Shown piece by piece: positions 54,033-64,000 of a stretch of DNA of 64,000 nt. The notes beneath the pieces were generated by a model. That model was given only the letters and a program-made list of their open reading frames with translations. It was not told the origin of the DNA and made no database searches. Made by a program: the position numbers and the translations under genes. The stretch comes from Lophium mytilinum (taxonomy: Eukaryota; Ascomycota; Dothideomycetes; Mytilinidiales; Mytilinidiaceae), in assembly GCA_010093605.1 (NCBI GenBank), contig MU004194.1, forward strand, positions 1,221,900 through 1,285,899, given 5' to 3'. The stretch's first letter is position 1; each line of letters opens with the position of its first letter.

Positions 54033-57000
54033 TCACGACCATAATCGACGGGGCCACCTTGGCTGTCGTTTCTCTGCCTGTCCCAGCAACATCTCCCTTG
54101 AATTGCTCCTCGTCGATGCTTGGGGCCGACCCGATTTTCTTTGGAGGAGCCCTGGTACCTTCGATGTGCGCACGAAAGGCTGTTTTTCAGTGCCGATATG
54201 GACTCTGCCATCTGTCCCAACAAAGGTACCGTATCCGTAGCGTTGATCCAGTTGATCAAGGTATTGTGCCCGCTTCTGGTTCGACATGTGTGCAGTTCCT
54301 CTGAGGTCTCTTACTGCTGAGCTCGGTGCGAACAGCGCAATAATCGAACCAATAGATGTTGGCAACCGGGCAAGGTATTTCCCGGGGCGTCGAAGATAGA
54401 CAAATATGGAGACGAGGATATAGATTGCAATGATGACTTCCGAAATGATGAACATGGGTATCGAAACGAAAATCCGGATCTCTTTGTCAATTCTAGACCC
54501 GGGCAAAGTCGAATTCCTTGTCTCTGGAAGAAGTAACTTTTCCTGGTTGGCGCCTAGCCATATAGCGAAGAGCCGGGAGTACACCTTGCTGAATGAACCT
54601 GAAGCGTCGCGGAATGAAGGGAGAGGTAGGCTTGGGTCTAGAAAGCGGCTACTGTTTATTGCGTGCTTGATCTCGAAGTTGAAAAAGTCCGTCGGAAAGG
54701 TGTCAGTATGCCAGGCCAGGCCCATCACCCCCCCGTTCAACTGGAAAAGGTAGTTGTGCGCTTGCTCTATGAGATTTTTGGGGTCGTTGGTGAAGAAATT
54801 TTGCAATTCCTTGCTAGGGGGTGTTAAGGCTGCATCTTCTGCGAAGGTCGTGTCTTGGATATGTCCTTCATTGTCCACGCGCACTTTTGCAAGGCCAGTC
54901 AAAATCTTGGGCCGACAAGCCATGAACATCGAGTTGGTTTGGTCGAAAGGTTTGGTTGAGTTGTTAGTACAGCTGTCTGGACCTGGATTACGGGCCCATC
55001 CAACCAACGCCGTCTGGGCGCATAAGCTTTGCTGCTGTTGAGTGGCATTTGGAAGGGCCTGTACACTTAAAACCGCTTCCAATGCGGTCGGATCCTTTGG
55101 ACATGGATCTTCATCGCCATTAGCAGTCTGTACGCCGGTTCCAAAGGCATTCCAAATATCCTGTCCTGCTCGAAAGCAGGTAGTCGAATTACCGTTCCCA
55201 TCTTTGACGGTGATCGAGAAATAAGCAGTGCCGGTGGCTAGCTTCAAGCGGGGGTCGGTCCAAATGGTTCCAGTAGAAGAATTGTCAGCACTAAAGGCCA
55301 CTTCGGTGCAGTCCAACTCAGCACCAAATGCTCTCGTTGTAGCGACGAGGTACTCGGTGCTCGTTGTAACTTCACCTACTTCGAACGGCACATACATGAA
55401 TTTCTGATCCGTCCATGGTGGTAGATCCGTTCCCGTGGTGGTGTTCGACACTGAAATGTAAAACTGGTCCATCCCTTTCCCACCTTGATAGGCCGCGTTA
55501 TCGCTGTCGAGGTTCGCATAAAAGATATTCTGAGGGCCCACAGATCCGTTGATGCTAACAAACTTATCTGAAAAATGTTGGTGTAAACTTGTCGAGTACG
55601 AAACTTCGACTTCGTTTTCGTTGAAGAGTCCACTGAAGGCAATAGCAAGAACGTTAGCGAGCAACGCCATCGCGCAAACGGCAGCGAGAATAAAGTGGCA
55701 TGATCGTATAGCCTTCCAAATGACTAGCTGTGGGGGTAGAGAGCTGTAGTCGAGGGCAATGGACTTTTTGGCCGTAGCCTTTCCGTTTCGAAGCTCCTCC
55801 AAAGGCTGAAGCATACAAAGTAAACGGTTCACTACTATCCAAATTGGCTCAATGATGGTTGCAATTGCCGTGGGAATGTAGTTCTGGAGAGTTTGTCTAA
55901 CAATTCTGTTCTTTGACGGAAGGGCGAGCCCTAGTTTATGATTAGTCTCGACACAACGAAGGAGAGGACGATCTATTACCGTAAGGTTGGCTTCTCTGAT
56001 ACAACAGAGCTAGAGTTACCGCTAAGCATACCTGGAAGGTAATGAAGGGCACAATCGCTGGGAGGCTGAATTCTATCGGACGAACAGGTTTGGATATTCC
56101 TCTAGTAGGCGAGATGCTCGTTGCTGATTTCGTAGCCCTAACACCAGAGCATCATTAGCTAAATTTGAAGACTAAGAGGCCCTCCGTTTTCTTATTAAGC
56201 ACCCATCTACAAGCAAATCCCGGCCTACCACGAGAAAATGTGCGTCGAGTGATGGGAAGCAGAATGATGAGATAATACTCACGTTCCGTTTGGAGTTGTA
56301 TCGTCTAGTTGGCGTATTAAGCTTTGTTTGCCATCATACTCTAGGCAATACTTCCGTTTTCCAATCGCAGTATTGATGTCTTCAATAGTGCAGCAATCGA
56401 AGTGACCGAAGTCCGAAAGTAAGGAAGTGTCGTCTGCGACTAGTGACATTACAGCAGTAATAGTGCCGGGATCTGACCTCAGTTGCCTTGGCCTTGTGAA
56501 TGAGAGGTAAAGAAGCGCAATTGCAAACACGGATACTACACCAAGCAGACCCTCAACAACGTATGTGAAGGCAGGAACGAGAATGACTGCTCCAGTCTTA
56601 TATTCACGCGTCCCAATCGTGCCAGCTGTGGTGGCCCAGCTAGTATTGAGCACGTCAACCATCGCACGCGCAAATATTAGTCTATACGCCGATTCGTAAG
56701 CGCGTCCTAGTATCTGCGGGTCTAGGTATTCTTCCAGCGAGTGGTCGGAAGCTCCGATCATGAATGCAGCCATAAATGGAAGATCTGCCCCGCCGATTGA
56801 TTGGGAAAGGTTCATAGAGGAAATACGCTCGATCTGAGATGGCCATGTTCGTGAGGGCATATCTCCTCTGACTAGTGCCTCTTCACCAGCGCTATTCATT
56901 CGGCTTTCAAGCACGCTGGTGTTGTAGATCGCCGGTGAAATTGGGCTCTTCGGTCCTATTGGATTGGCTTTGACCGGATGCTGAAGCGGGACGGTCACCA

Positions 57001-58333
57001 TGGCTTCAACTTCTTGCGAATAGTACTTTGGCTCGCAGAAAATGGTAGTGAGTTGCTCCGGTGGGTCTGACGCCAGTCTCTTATTTCGGGTAAAAGCGGC
57101 GTAGAACGTGTGGTTGGCCTCCACTGGACAGGAGCCGTCAGAGAGATAATAGTCCGCCTCTCCAATGTAGTTCCAGTAGCCAACATAAAACGTCGAGAAC
57201 TCTTTGACCTCCAAAACCGCGTTGCCACCAATTGTATTATTCCCAGTGAGCCCGAGATTTGTTGGAAAGCGGCATCCATTACTGCTGGTGTAGTATTCGG
57301 TCTCGTTGATCATTTTGCGCTTTCCCTCTTGACAAAACAGGTCCAGGCCATACGAAGTGGTTTTAGCGCTCCAAGTCTCCTGATAGCCATATGCTGGCTG
57401 AGATTGTGTCTTGAAAGGGGCGAGGGTAAGCAAGCGGCTCATGTATGGGGGAAGCGTTTCGTTTAGCCAAGTTATGCCGAAGACAGACTGCATGTATTGT
57501 GTCGTAACAATCTCTTTCTGCTGGTCTAGGGAAAGAGGACCAGTAGGTACGAGCATAGGAACCTCCGAAGACTTCGTAACGGTGCTTGTCGCAAATATGC
57601 CTGCTTGTATGGGGACAAGCCCCCACGTTATCATGACCATTACCGTCGATGCCCAGAAGACCGGCCAATGGCTAAAGAAACGTCAGTGGGGGTTCAAGAA
57701 TCATCGAAATGGGCCTTACCGATTTCTCATCGCTCGTATGGGCACAAATGGAATGAAATCAAACGGGTAATGTAGCATCAAGGAATCTTTTCCGAAGGCC
57801 CCTTCGGACTTGGATAGTTGGTAGTAGGGCTCAAGTCGCTTAGTCTCCAAATCAATCCAGCTCCAGAATAGACTGTAAACGACAGCAATAACTGTCGGGA
57901 AGTACAAATATAGGAACGAGCAGCTGAGCGGTAGTTCGCTCGTATTAGCAGCAAAGATGATACCACTATCGCGTTGCGACTTGGCCAGGAGCAATTGTAG
58001 AACGATGATTAGGGCCCATGATATTAAGACAGCACACGCCAGAATAGGTGCTCTAAGTGCGAACGGCTTCCACGGAGAACAATTGATGTCTGTAAGCGTA
58101 ATTAGCTTAGATGATTTAGGTAGAGGTTGTCAAATACCTCCGCTGGCAGTACGTTTCATGGTTGCAAAACGAGATAAATCTGTCAATGTCCTCCATAACG
58201 GACGCTGTAGAGACGAGGGCGACTGGTCTGACGGCGACTCAGTTGTTTGGCGAGTTCCCTGGCATGTTCCCGATTCATTGAGATAGTGTATTCCAACAGA
58301 GTCCTCGTTATAGCGGGTGATTGTCCGATCCAT
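54033..58333 (-). CDS. Large DUF3433 multi-pass membrane protein
   Basis: A putative plasma-membrane or secretory-pathway protein with two copies of the DUF3433 region (PF11915); its role is unknown. Five exons (58333-58138, 58089-57720, 57671-56283, 56137-55980, 55930-54033) give 1336 residues with consistent phases. Copy 1 has YFPTVIAVVYSLFWSWIDLE, LEPYYQLSKSEGAFGKDSLM and MRNRHWPVFWASTVMVMITW. Copy 2 has IVPFITFQVCLAVTLALLYQ, SKNRIVRQTLQNYIPTAIAT and IEPIWIVVNRLLCMLQPLEE, then LDYSSLPPQLVIWKAIRSCH. Two long glycosylation-rich (NxS/T) lumenal or extracellular stretches follow the helices. The cytoplasmic tail (YLDQLDQRYGYGTFVGTDGR) is basic. DUF3433 proteins are numerous in Dothideomycetes and Eurotiomycetes. 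Confidence 0.9.
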
Positions 58334-59450
58334 AGATAGTAATATACCTGGTAGGTAAAGACGTGTACAAATAGAGAAAAGAGATCAAACAACAAACGTC
58401 AATTCAAACGAAAGACACGAGCAGCAGGTTCGGAGAATTGATAGCATTGAGGCAAGAAACACGCCTAGAGGTACTTGTCCTATGTATGAGACGTGAGAAT
58501 GCGGCACAGCCATGCAGCCGCTGCCAACACATGTAACCGCCGCAAGTTCGCATGGCTCCATTTCATTCGCCAGCATCACCAAAAATAACCTTAATTGCCC
58601 GAGAGATCGTTACGCTACCAGGATATGATCTGCTAGGAACCAAAGTCCTGGAAGTGGTTGAGATTCGTCTCTTTGCACGCTTCAAGGCGCTCTGGCCATA
58701 GAAGCGGCTTCAATAAGTGGAAAGCGAGCGGCATGTCAACTGGCGTTGGAGTGAACGCTACCTCGCTGACACGAGTATGAACGTCAATGGCATAAGCAAT
58801 GGACGACAATGAACATCCAGACAGTGGTAAGAGGTTGCTGTGCCGCCCGCAGACCGTGTTTCAGTTTGAGCAGCCGCTGGGGAAGAAGTACTAATTCAAG
58901 ATGGTTCGGGCCTAGGCGAGGCAGACTAGAGATTTGCAAGTAGTTCGGAAACGACTGATAGATGCATGCAAGGTGGTAATGGCCGAAGGTACAAAGGGTA
59001 AAGTTAGAGGCACTGCCATTGGCCTTGTTACATGCGGCGAAGCTCTTCGTAATCCGATCATTCCGTGGAGGGCTATGGCAATGTGGGCCTACGAAGACGA
59101 CTTGATTGTAGTCGATGCAGTTCTTGAGGTGCTCGTCAAGAACAGTGCGGAATGCTGATGAAGCATGAGTGGTGAATGGGTGCAGCGGAGTTCACGCACC
59201 AGGCCGTAGGGCTGAGAAATTCGGCGCTAGTGGAGGACAATCCTAACGGCGGACCGGACGGGAGTCATGTTCCAAGGATGAGATTTTTGAGCCATAGCTA
59301 AACATCCTCTGCACTCAACACCACTCTGCCATGCCATGAATCTTTCCAGCTCATTGGCACAGGCACACCTGCCAGTATCCATATCCTTACCGCCACAGCC
59401 CGCCGCTCATTTGTCGAATTCAAAATAGCACAGAACACTTGGCGTTTTTT
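58334..59450. other. Intergenic, promoter side of the DUF3433 gene
   Basis: About 1.1 kb of ordinary composition before the AT-rich block. A 74-codon plus-strand frame at 58934 has no known motif. No structured RNA was recognised. Confidence 0.4.
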
Positions 59451-59720
59451 TCTCGGCGTTCCTCACTAAAATTTATATAAGAATTGTAGGGAGCACTACC
59501 TAATTAAATATTAACCTTTTAACGTCCCCTATATAATAATAAGTAAGGTTTCTTACCTATACTATATAACTACTTACTAATATTTTTCTAGTATTATAGT
59601 ATTCCTACTAACTACCTATAGTAATAGAAGACGCGTTTTCTTCGCGCCTAATAACGCGCCTAATACCCCCTCTATTTATATAAGTCTAAGGACTACTACT
59701 ATAGTAAGTATACTAAAGGG

Positions 59721-59804
59721 TACGCCTAAGCCTATAAAGGCTACGCCTAAGCCTATAAAGACTATACTAAAGCCTATAAAGGCTGCGCTAAAGCCTATAA
59801 AGCT
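59721..59804 (+). repeat. 21-bp tandem repeat, four units, in RIP block
   Basis: Four 21-nt units with core CTAAGCCTATAAAG or CTAAAGCCTATAAAG follow one another. The period is a multiple of three, which suggests that it was once a coding repeat rich in Lys and Pro. Unit-to-unit differences are mostly transitions. Confidence 0.7.
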
Positions 59805-61667
59805 AAAGGCTATACTAAAGAGAAAGCCGCCTCTAGCGCGTATATAGACGCCCTCTATAAAGGCTAGAGCGTTAGTATAGTAGAATATATTACTAGATAT
59901 ACTAAGTAGCCCTCTAAGAGTTAAAGAGGGCCCTATTAAGGTAGATATAAGTAGTAATAAAGGCTAGAAAGGTTCTAAGAATATAGAAATAGGCGGCGAG
60001 AAGGGCCCTAAAAAGGTAGATTTAACGGCTATTAGTTCTATAGAGGCGTAGGCTTATTATAGTATTAAAAGAACTACTAGCGGCGTATTAACTAGCGCCG
60101 GCGCTAGTATCTAGTACTATATTAAAGAGGTGGAAGAAAAGGTTAATAACTTTCTAGTTACTCTATTCTATCTTCTCTATATTAATAGTAAGAAGGTTAG
60201 TAGTAGGTAGCTAGAGAACTTAACCTAGTTTACTCTTAATACTAAAAACCTAGAGGTTAAGCTAGATATAATAGTAACTATAGCGTAGATTAATAGTAAC
60301 TATAAGAAAGAGTATAAGGTTATCTAGCGCACTACTATTATTTATATAATAAAGGGGACTAGAGGTTTTCTTAGTTATAATATAGCTAACTTCTTACTCT
60401 TAGAGTTCTAGTAGGTATTCTATATACTTAATTTAAAGCGGAAGAATTATTTAAAGGCTACTATTTCTATAATATTTAAATATAAGTTAATATATAATCT
60501 ACTACCGCCGCTATTAAAGAAGAGAAAGAAAGTAGAGGTGCTATTATTATTGCTATTAGGCACGCCAACTACTAATAGATTCTATAGCGGAAGCGGGCCT
60601 TGCACTACTAAGCTATTAAAGTAGCAGGCAGTTTATTTAGAGTTAATTTAAGAGTCTAGCCGCCTATAGACTAGTATACTATTACTATATAAGTATATAA
60701 ATAATACCTACTCTAATATAGGTAACCTATACTAGGTTAATAATAATTAAAAGTACTATATATTACTTATAAGGTACTACTAGGCGTAGATAGATATAAT
60801 TACTTAGAGTAAGGCTATAATTACTAAGCCGCCTAATAAAGTATATAAAGATCTTACTAGAGAGGGCCTAGTTAAAAAAGATTACTAGCGCACTATAAAG
60901 TTAAATTAGGCGCAGAAGTCTAAAGATAAGATAGCTAGAATATTTAATATAATAGAGCGCTTAATAGAGCTCTAGATATAGTAGAAAGGTATAGAGATAG
61001 TAGATTAGATAGTATTATAAAGTACTCCTTCTTAAAGCGCTTCTTCTTCTTCTTTTTCTTCTTCTATATAATCTTAGTATAGCCTTTCTCTATAGGCTCT
61101 ATAGATATATATATAGCTTTTCTCCCCTCTACTACTTATACTATAGAGTTATTCTTAGCCTACGCCTACGCCTTAGCCCCTAATATAGCCGCCGCCGTAG
61201 TATATCTCCTCTAGCTAAGTAGCGCTAGCGGTACGTTCTTATAGCTTAAGCCTAGTATACCTAGAGAAAGATGCTAATACGCTTAAGTTCTTTTTTTTCT
61301 AGAAGGTTAGAGCTATTATAAATGTAGGTATAAAGTAGTAGTAGTAGCACGCTATATAGATTATTATTAATTAGGTATAGAATATTAATTTTCTTTAGTA
61401 GATGCAGGATAGATTCTTAGAGATATATTATATAGCTCTAGCTCTAGGGCTATTAAATAGAATAGTAATATAGTTTATAAGAAAGCTATATAACTTTAAG
61501 AACCTATATAGGTAAAAGAAGGCCGCGTTAGAGGTATTAACTATACTAGAAGAAGGCGGAGTAAGTTAGAATAGGCGTAGAATATAGAAGAGAGTTAGAA
61601 TATAGTTAGGCATTTAGAAGCTAGTTAAATAGAGTAATTAGTATTATTCTATACTATTATAGTTCTA

Positions 61668-62010
61668 TATATATTATATATAGCCTATATAGCCTTTCTA
61701 TTTTAGTTTTTCTATTTTAAATTAGGGGCATTATAATATGGGGCTTAAGTATTAGTATAGGCGAAATATAAAAATATATCTTAATATTATGCAGCTTAAG
61801 TATTAGTAGTAAGAATCTTATTTTAATATTTTATAGCTTAAGTATTAGTAGTAAGGATCTTATTTTAAGGCTTAAGTATTAGCGTAGGGTAAATTTTCTT
61901 TACGCTAATACTTAAGCCTTAAAATATTAAAATAAGATTCTTACTACTAATACTTAAGCCTTATATTAGATTATATATAGAGTATATATAAAATAGAAAG
62001 GCTATATAGA
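61668..62010. repeat. Nested inverted and direct repeats (palindrome) in RIP block
   Basis: A motif GCTTAAGTATTAGTAGTAAG occurs as direct copies starting near 61793 and 61837. An inverted copy follows at about 61900-61965 with TACTACTAATACTTAAGCC. The innermost arms, GGCTTAAGTATTAGCGTA (from about 61868) and TACGCTAATACTTAAGCC (to about 61918), form a hairpin. Outside these, TATATAGCCTTTCTATTTTA near 61686 faces its inverse near 61990. The whole forms a roughly 340-bp nested palindrome, possibly the head-to-head ends of two elements. Confidence 0.7.
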
Positions 62011-63023
62011 AATAGAATCTATTACTTTATTATATATTAGTAAATATAAGTCTAAATTATATAAATAGATAGCTAAATTACGCGTCTAGACATATATATT
62101 TATATCCGCGTGCTAGATATATAGAAGTATTAATTAGTAGTAATAGAACTTAGAAGTAATAGTTATAGTTTCTAAGTATATAGTTAGATAGGCTTAATTC
62201 TCTATCTACTTCTTTCTTCTAGTATAACTAGCTCTAGACTTTAAAGCCTGCTTAAACGCTACTATATCTCCTATAGTATTAACCTAAGTATAGCACTTAC
62301 TTTTAACTCTATACGCACTATATTTACTACCTAGATTATTATTAGTATAGAAATTAATATTATACTAATAATAGCCCCTAGTAGATATATTCTAGGCGCA
62401 CTCTAGATATATACTATAGGCTAGGCCCGCCTAATTCTAGCTATATTAGCTATTAATAAGCTCTATATAGGTAAGCTTAGCGCAGCGGAAGCGCTCTTAG
62501 AGAGCTATAGTAATAGTAAAGAAGCTAAGGGCGGCAGTAAAGTTATTAGCATACTAAGAGGGAGTTAGTAGGCCTAGAATAATAGTAATAGTAAGAGAAG
62601 AGAGTAGGTAGTAAGTGTAGCGCTTTCTATATAAATAGGTTAGCTAAATTCTTAAGCTACTATACTAGAAATTATATATAGTAGAGGGGGATTAGTTTTT
62701 TCTTCTTTTTTCTTATTTTTATTCTTCTTCTAATTAGGCACGTTATAGATATCTCTATTAATAGTAAGAGTAGAAAGGGGGTATATAGGCCTACTATATA
62801 CTATATAAAGCCTCTAAGGGCTAGAATTCTCTAGGCTCTTACTAGAGGAAGCTTCTAGCTTCTTATTTTTAGCTTAAACGCCTATTATCTCCTTTTTAAT
62901 AGAGAGTAGCTTAGCTACTACTACCTATATTACTAGAGGATCCGGGCAAACTCTAAGGGGCCTAAAGGGTGCGCTAAAGGGGTGCATTATTATAGACTAT
63001 GAGAGGCAAGGCACGGAGCACGG

Positions 63024-63189
63024 TGTTAAATAAGAAATAGGGTGTATTTATAAAGATAAAGTCGCGTAGAGGTAGAGGTTCTACGCGGCGTAGGCTAAAT
63101 ATAGGCTGGAGGTGTAAAACCGCGCTAGCGCACGGGCTTATATAATGTAGCCGAGGGCACGTAATATATGCGGAGCTAGATCCGTTACA
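63024..63189 (-). repeat. LTR of a Ty3-like retroelement fossil
   Basis: In minus orientation a purine-rich tract (AGGGGGGTAG, 63191-63200) is followed directly by TGTAACGGATC, the usual arrangement of polypurine tract and start of a 3' LTR. The matching end is TGTTAAATAAG at 63024 (plus strand), giving a 166-bp LTR bounded by TG...CA. The proposed outer end is less certain than the inner one. It is a fossil with RIP-like decay. Confidence 0.6.
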
Positions 63190-64000
63190 CTACCCCCCTA
63201 AAATAAAGAAGGAAGGCTATAGAAAGGAAAGGCTATATAGTAAGGCTATAGACTAAGGAAATAAATACTAAGGAAATGTAGTTATAAGTAATTAGATAAA
63301 AATTGCGCGAGGAAGGGGCGTACTTATAGTGTTACGAAGGTAGGCGTTTCTATTAAGACAGCTCGGCTAGCTAGGTGCGGCGGAGGATCCGGGTCTTAGT
63401 TAAGTTGTGAATAACGTCGTAATATTACTGCGCAAGGTGTGCAAACGTAGTCGGTAAACGCGCGCGTTGCGGATCGTAAGTGCGCGCTTATTAAGGACCT
63501 GTTGCTAATTGGGGTTGGGCCTAAAGCCTGGATGAGGGCCGTCGGCGTTGGGGTAATAGTGATAGAACTTGCTAATAAGCTTATTGGCGCCGTACTTGCT
63601 AAAGTTAGTCTAGTTCTGCTATATCTATGGCTTAGTATAACCTTTGTACTAGGCGCGGTATTATAGTTTGCGACCGTGGCGGCCGCGTTATAACTAGCGG
63701 CTGTCCGCAATGAAATTAATTGGCTATGCGTTGACGCGATCTTATTTATTGTTAGTTATTCTATGGGGGTCAACGACCTGTATAGGCGGGGGTAGTAGTG
63801 GGTTCTATTCTAGCATGGGCCTAGGTTTAAACAGGTAGAGAAGGTAAGAATAAAAGATATTATGCGTGCAACGTCCTTTAAGTAACGTTCCTGTAAAGTC
63901 GAGTTGGAAGGCGTAACCCTAATTAATAACCTTAGTAATGCGGAAAGGACTAAGGTTCTTATAATTAAGTAAGCGATTGGGGTGTTGGGTCTTAATATTG
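63190..64000 (-). mobile_element. Ty3/gypsy-like retroelement fossil, 3' part, truncated by window edge
   Basis: Next to the LTR and polypurine tract, the minus strand carries a degraded region whose far part resembles the C-terminal end of a gypsy-type integrase/pol polyprotein. The assignment rests on LTR structure plus faint coding texture. The copy is broken many times and is of old appearance. Its 5' portion and second LTR lie beyond the window. Decay is lighter than in the adjacent block, suggesting a different age or a different RIP history. Confidence 0.55.

Larger units (their letters stand above)
59451..63023. mobile_element. RIP-decayed repeat block, family unknown
   Basis: From about 59.45 kb base composition changes sharply. 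TpA is extremely frequent, while CpA and TpG are rare, yet CpG-containing words such as GCGC and CGCC persist. This is the pattern left by repeat-induced point mutation acting on CpA. The block has no intact gene and is heavily broken. It still shows ghost coding texture, a 21-bp tandem repeat and a nested palindrome, both listed separately, so it probably derives from one or more transposable elements. I cannot name the family. The sharp left boundary near 59.46 kb and the right boundary at the LTR suggest a nested insertion site. Confidence 0.8.

Noticed and set aside
58934-59158. 74-codon frame near the RIP block
   Set aside because: No motif, no splice support and no sign of conservation that can be judged here.

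Overview
The window looks like nuclear DNA of a filamentous ascomycete (Pezizomycotina, most likely Dothideomycetes; the class is an inference). Genes are intron-poor, and the introns are mostly about 46-60 nt with GT...CTAAC...AG signals. The protein families are typical of this group: Fungal_trans_2 regulators, a Pth11-like rhodopsin-domain receptor, DUF3433, an AA11 chitin LPMO and a RasGAP of the BUD2 type. The last 4.5 kb carries the footprint of repeat-induced point mutation (RIP): TpA very common, CpA and TpG scarce. No tRNA, rRNA or CRISPR was found.

Layout. 0.2-2.7 kb: a SAM + HMG-box + fungal regulatory-domain gene that looks damaged. 3.6-5.4 kb (-): a second regulator. 8.3-9.7 kb (-): an archaemetzincin-like metalloprotease. 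10.1-11.2 kb (-): a conserved protein of unknown role. 12.4-16.4 kb (-): a large RasGAP. 17.1-18.2 kb (-): a Ser/Pro-rich protein. 18.8-20.2 kb (-): a secreted tyrosinase, divergent from a Pth11-like receptor (21.4-22.7 kb, +). 23.4-25.5 kb (+): a DUF1365 protein. 26.0-26.2 kb: a fresh-looking MITE. 27.0-29.0 kb (+): isocitrate lyase. 29.4-30.0 kb (-): a short bZIP factor, divergent from an SDR (31.0-31.9 kb, +). 32.4-33.5 kb (+): an enoyl-CoA hydratase/isomerase, convergent with ribosomal protein eL20 (33.8-34.8 kb, -), which shares a short promoter with a CSN12/PCI-domain gene (35.1-36.8 kb, +). 38.4-39.4 kb (-): a BTB protein. 40.7-43.7 kb (-): a tandem pair of BTB-like paralogues. 44.7-46.6 kb (-): an F-box protein, divergent from PRP31 (47.1-48.8 kb, +). 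50.0-51.3 kb (-): an AA11 LPMO with X278 module. 54.0-58.3 kb (-): a 1336-residue DUF3433 membrane protein. 59.4-63.0 kb: a RIP-decayed repeat block. 63.0-64.0 kb: the end of a Ty3-like retroelement fossil running off the window.

Most genes are unrelated housekeeping or regulatory loci, so this is not a biosynthetic cluster. Isocitrate lyase and the hydratase, which ends in a PTS1-like tripeptide, are both compatible with peroxisomal growth on fatty acids or acetate, but they lie 3.5 kb apart with a bZIP gene and an SDR between them. I deduced multi-exon models by eye from splice signals, phase and family conservation. Where summed coding length is a multiple of three with no internal stop, I treat the model as well supported.

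The most notable observations are: a BTB-like paralogue whose central conserved segment lies in a different frame from an otherwise open reading frame (two compensating shifts); a 255-bp MITE with 32-bp perfect terminal repeats and a 5-bp target duplication; a GC-AG intron in isocitrate lyase; a bZIP gene whose basic region is split by an intron; and a nested palindrome inside the RIP block.
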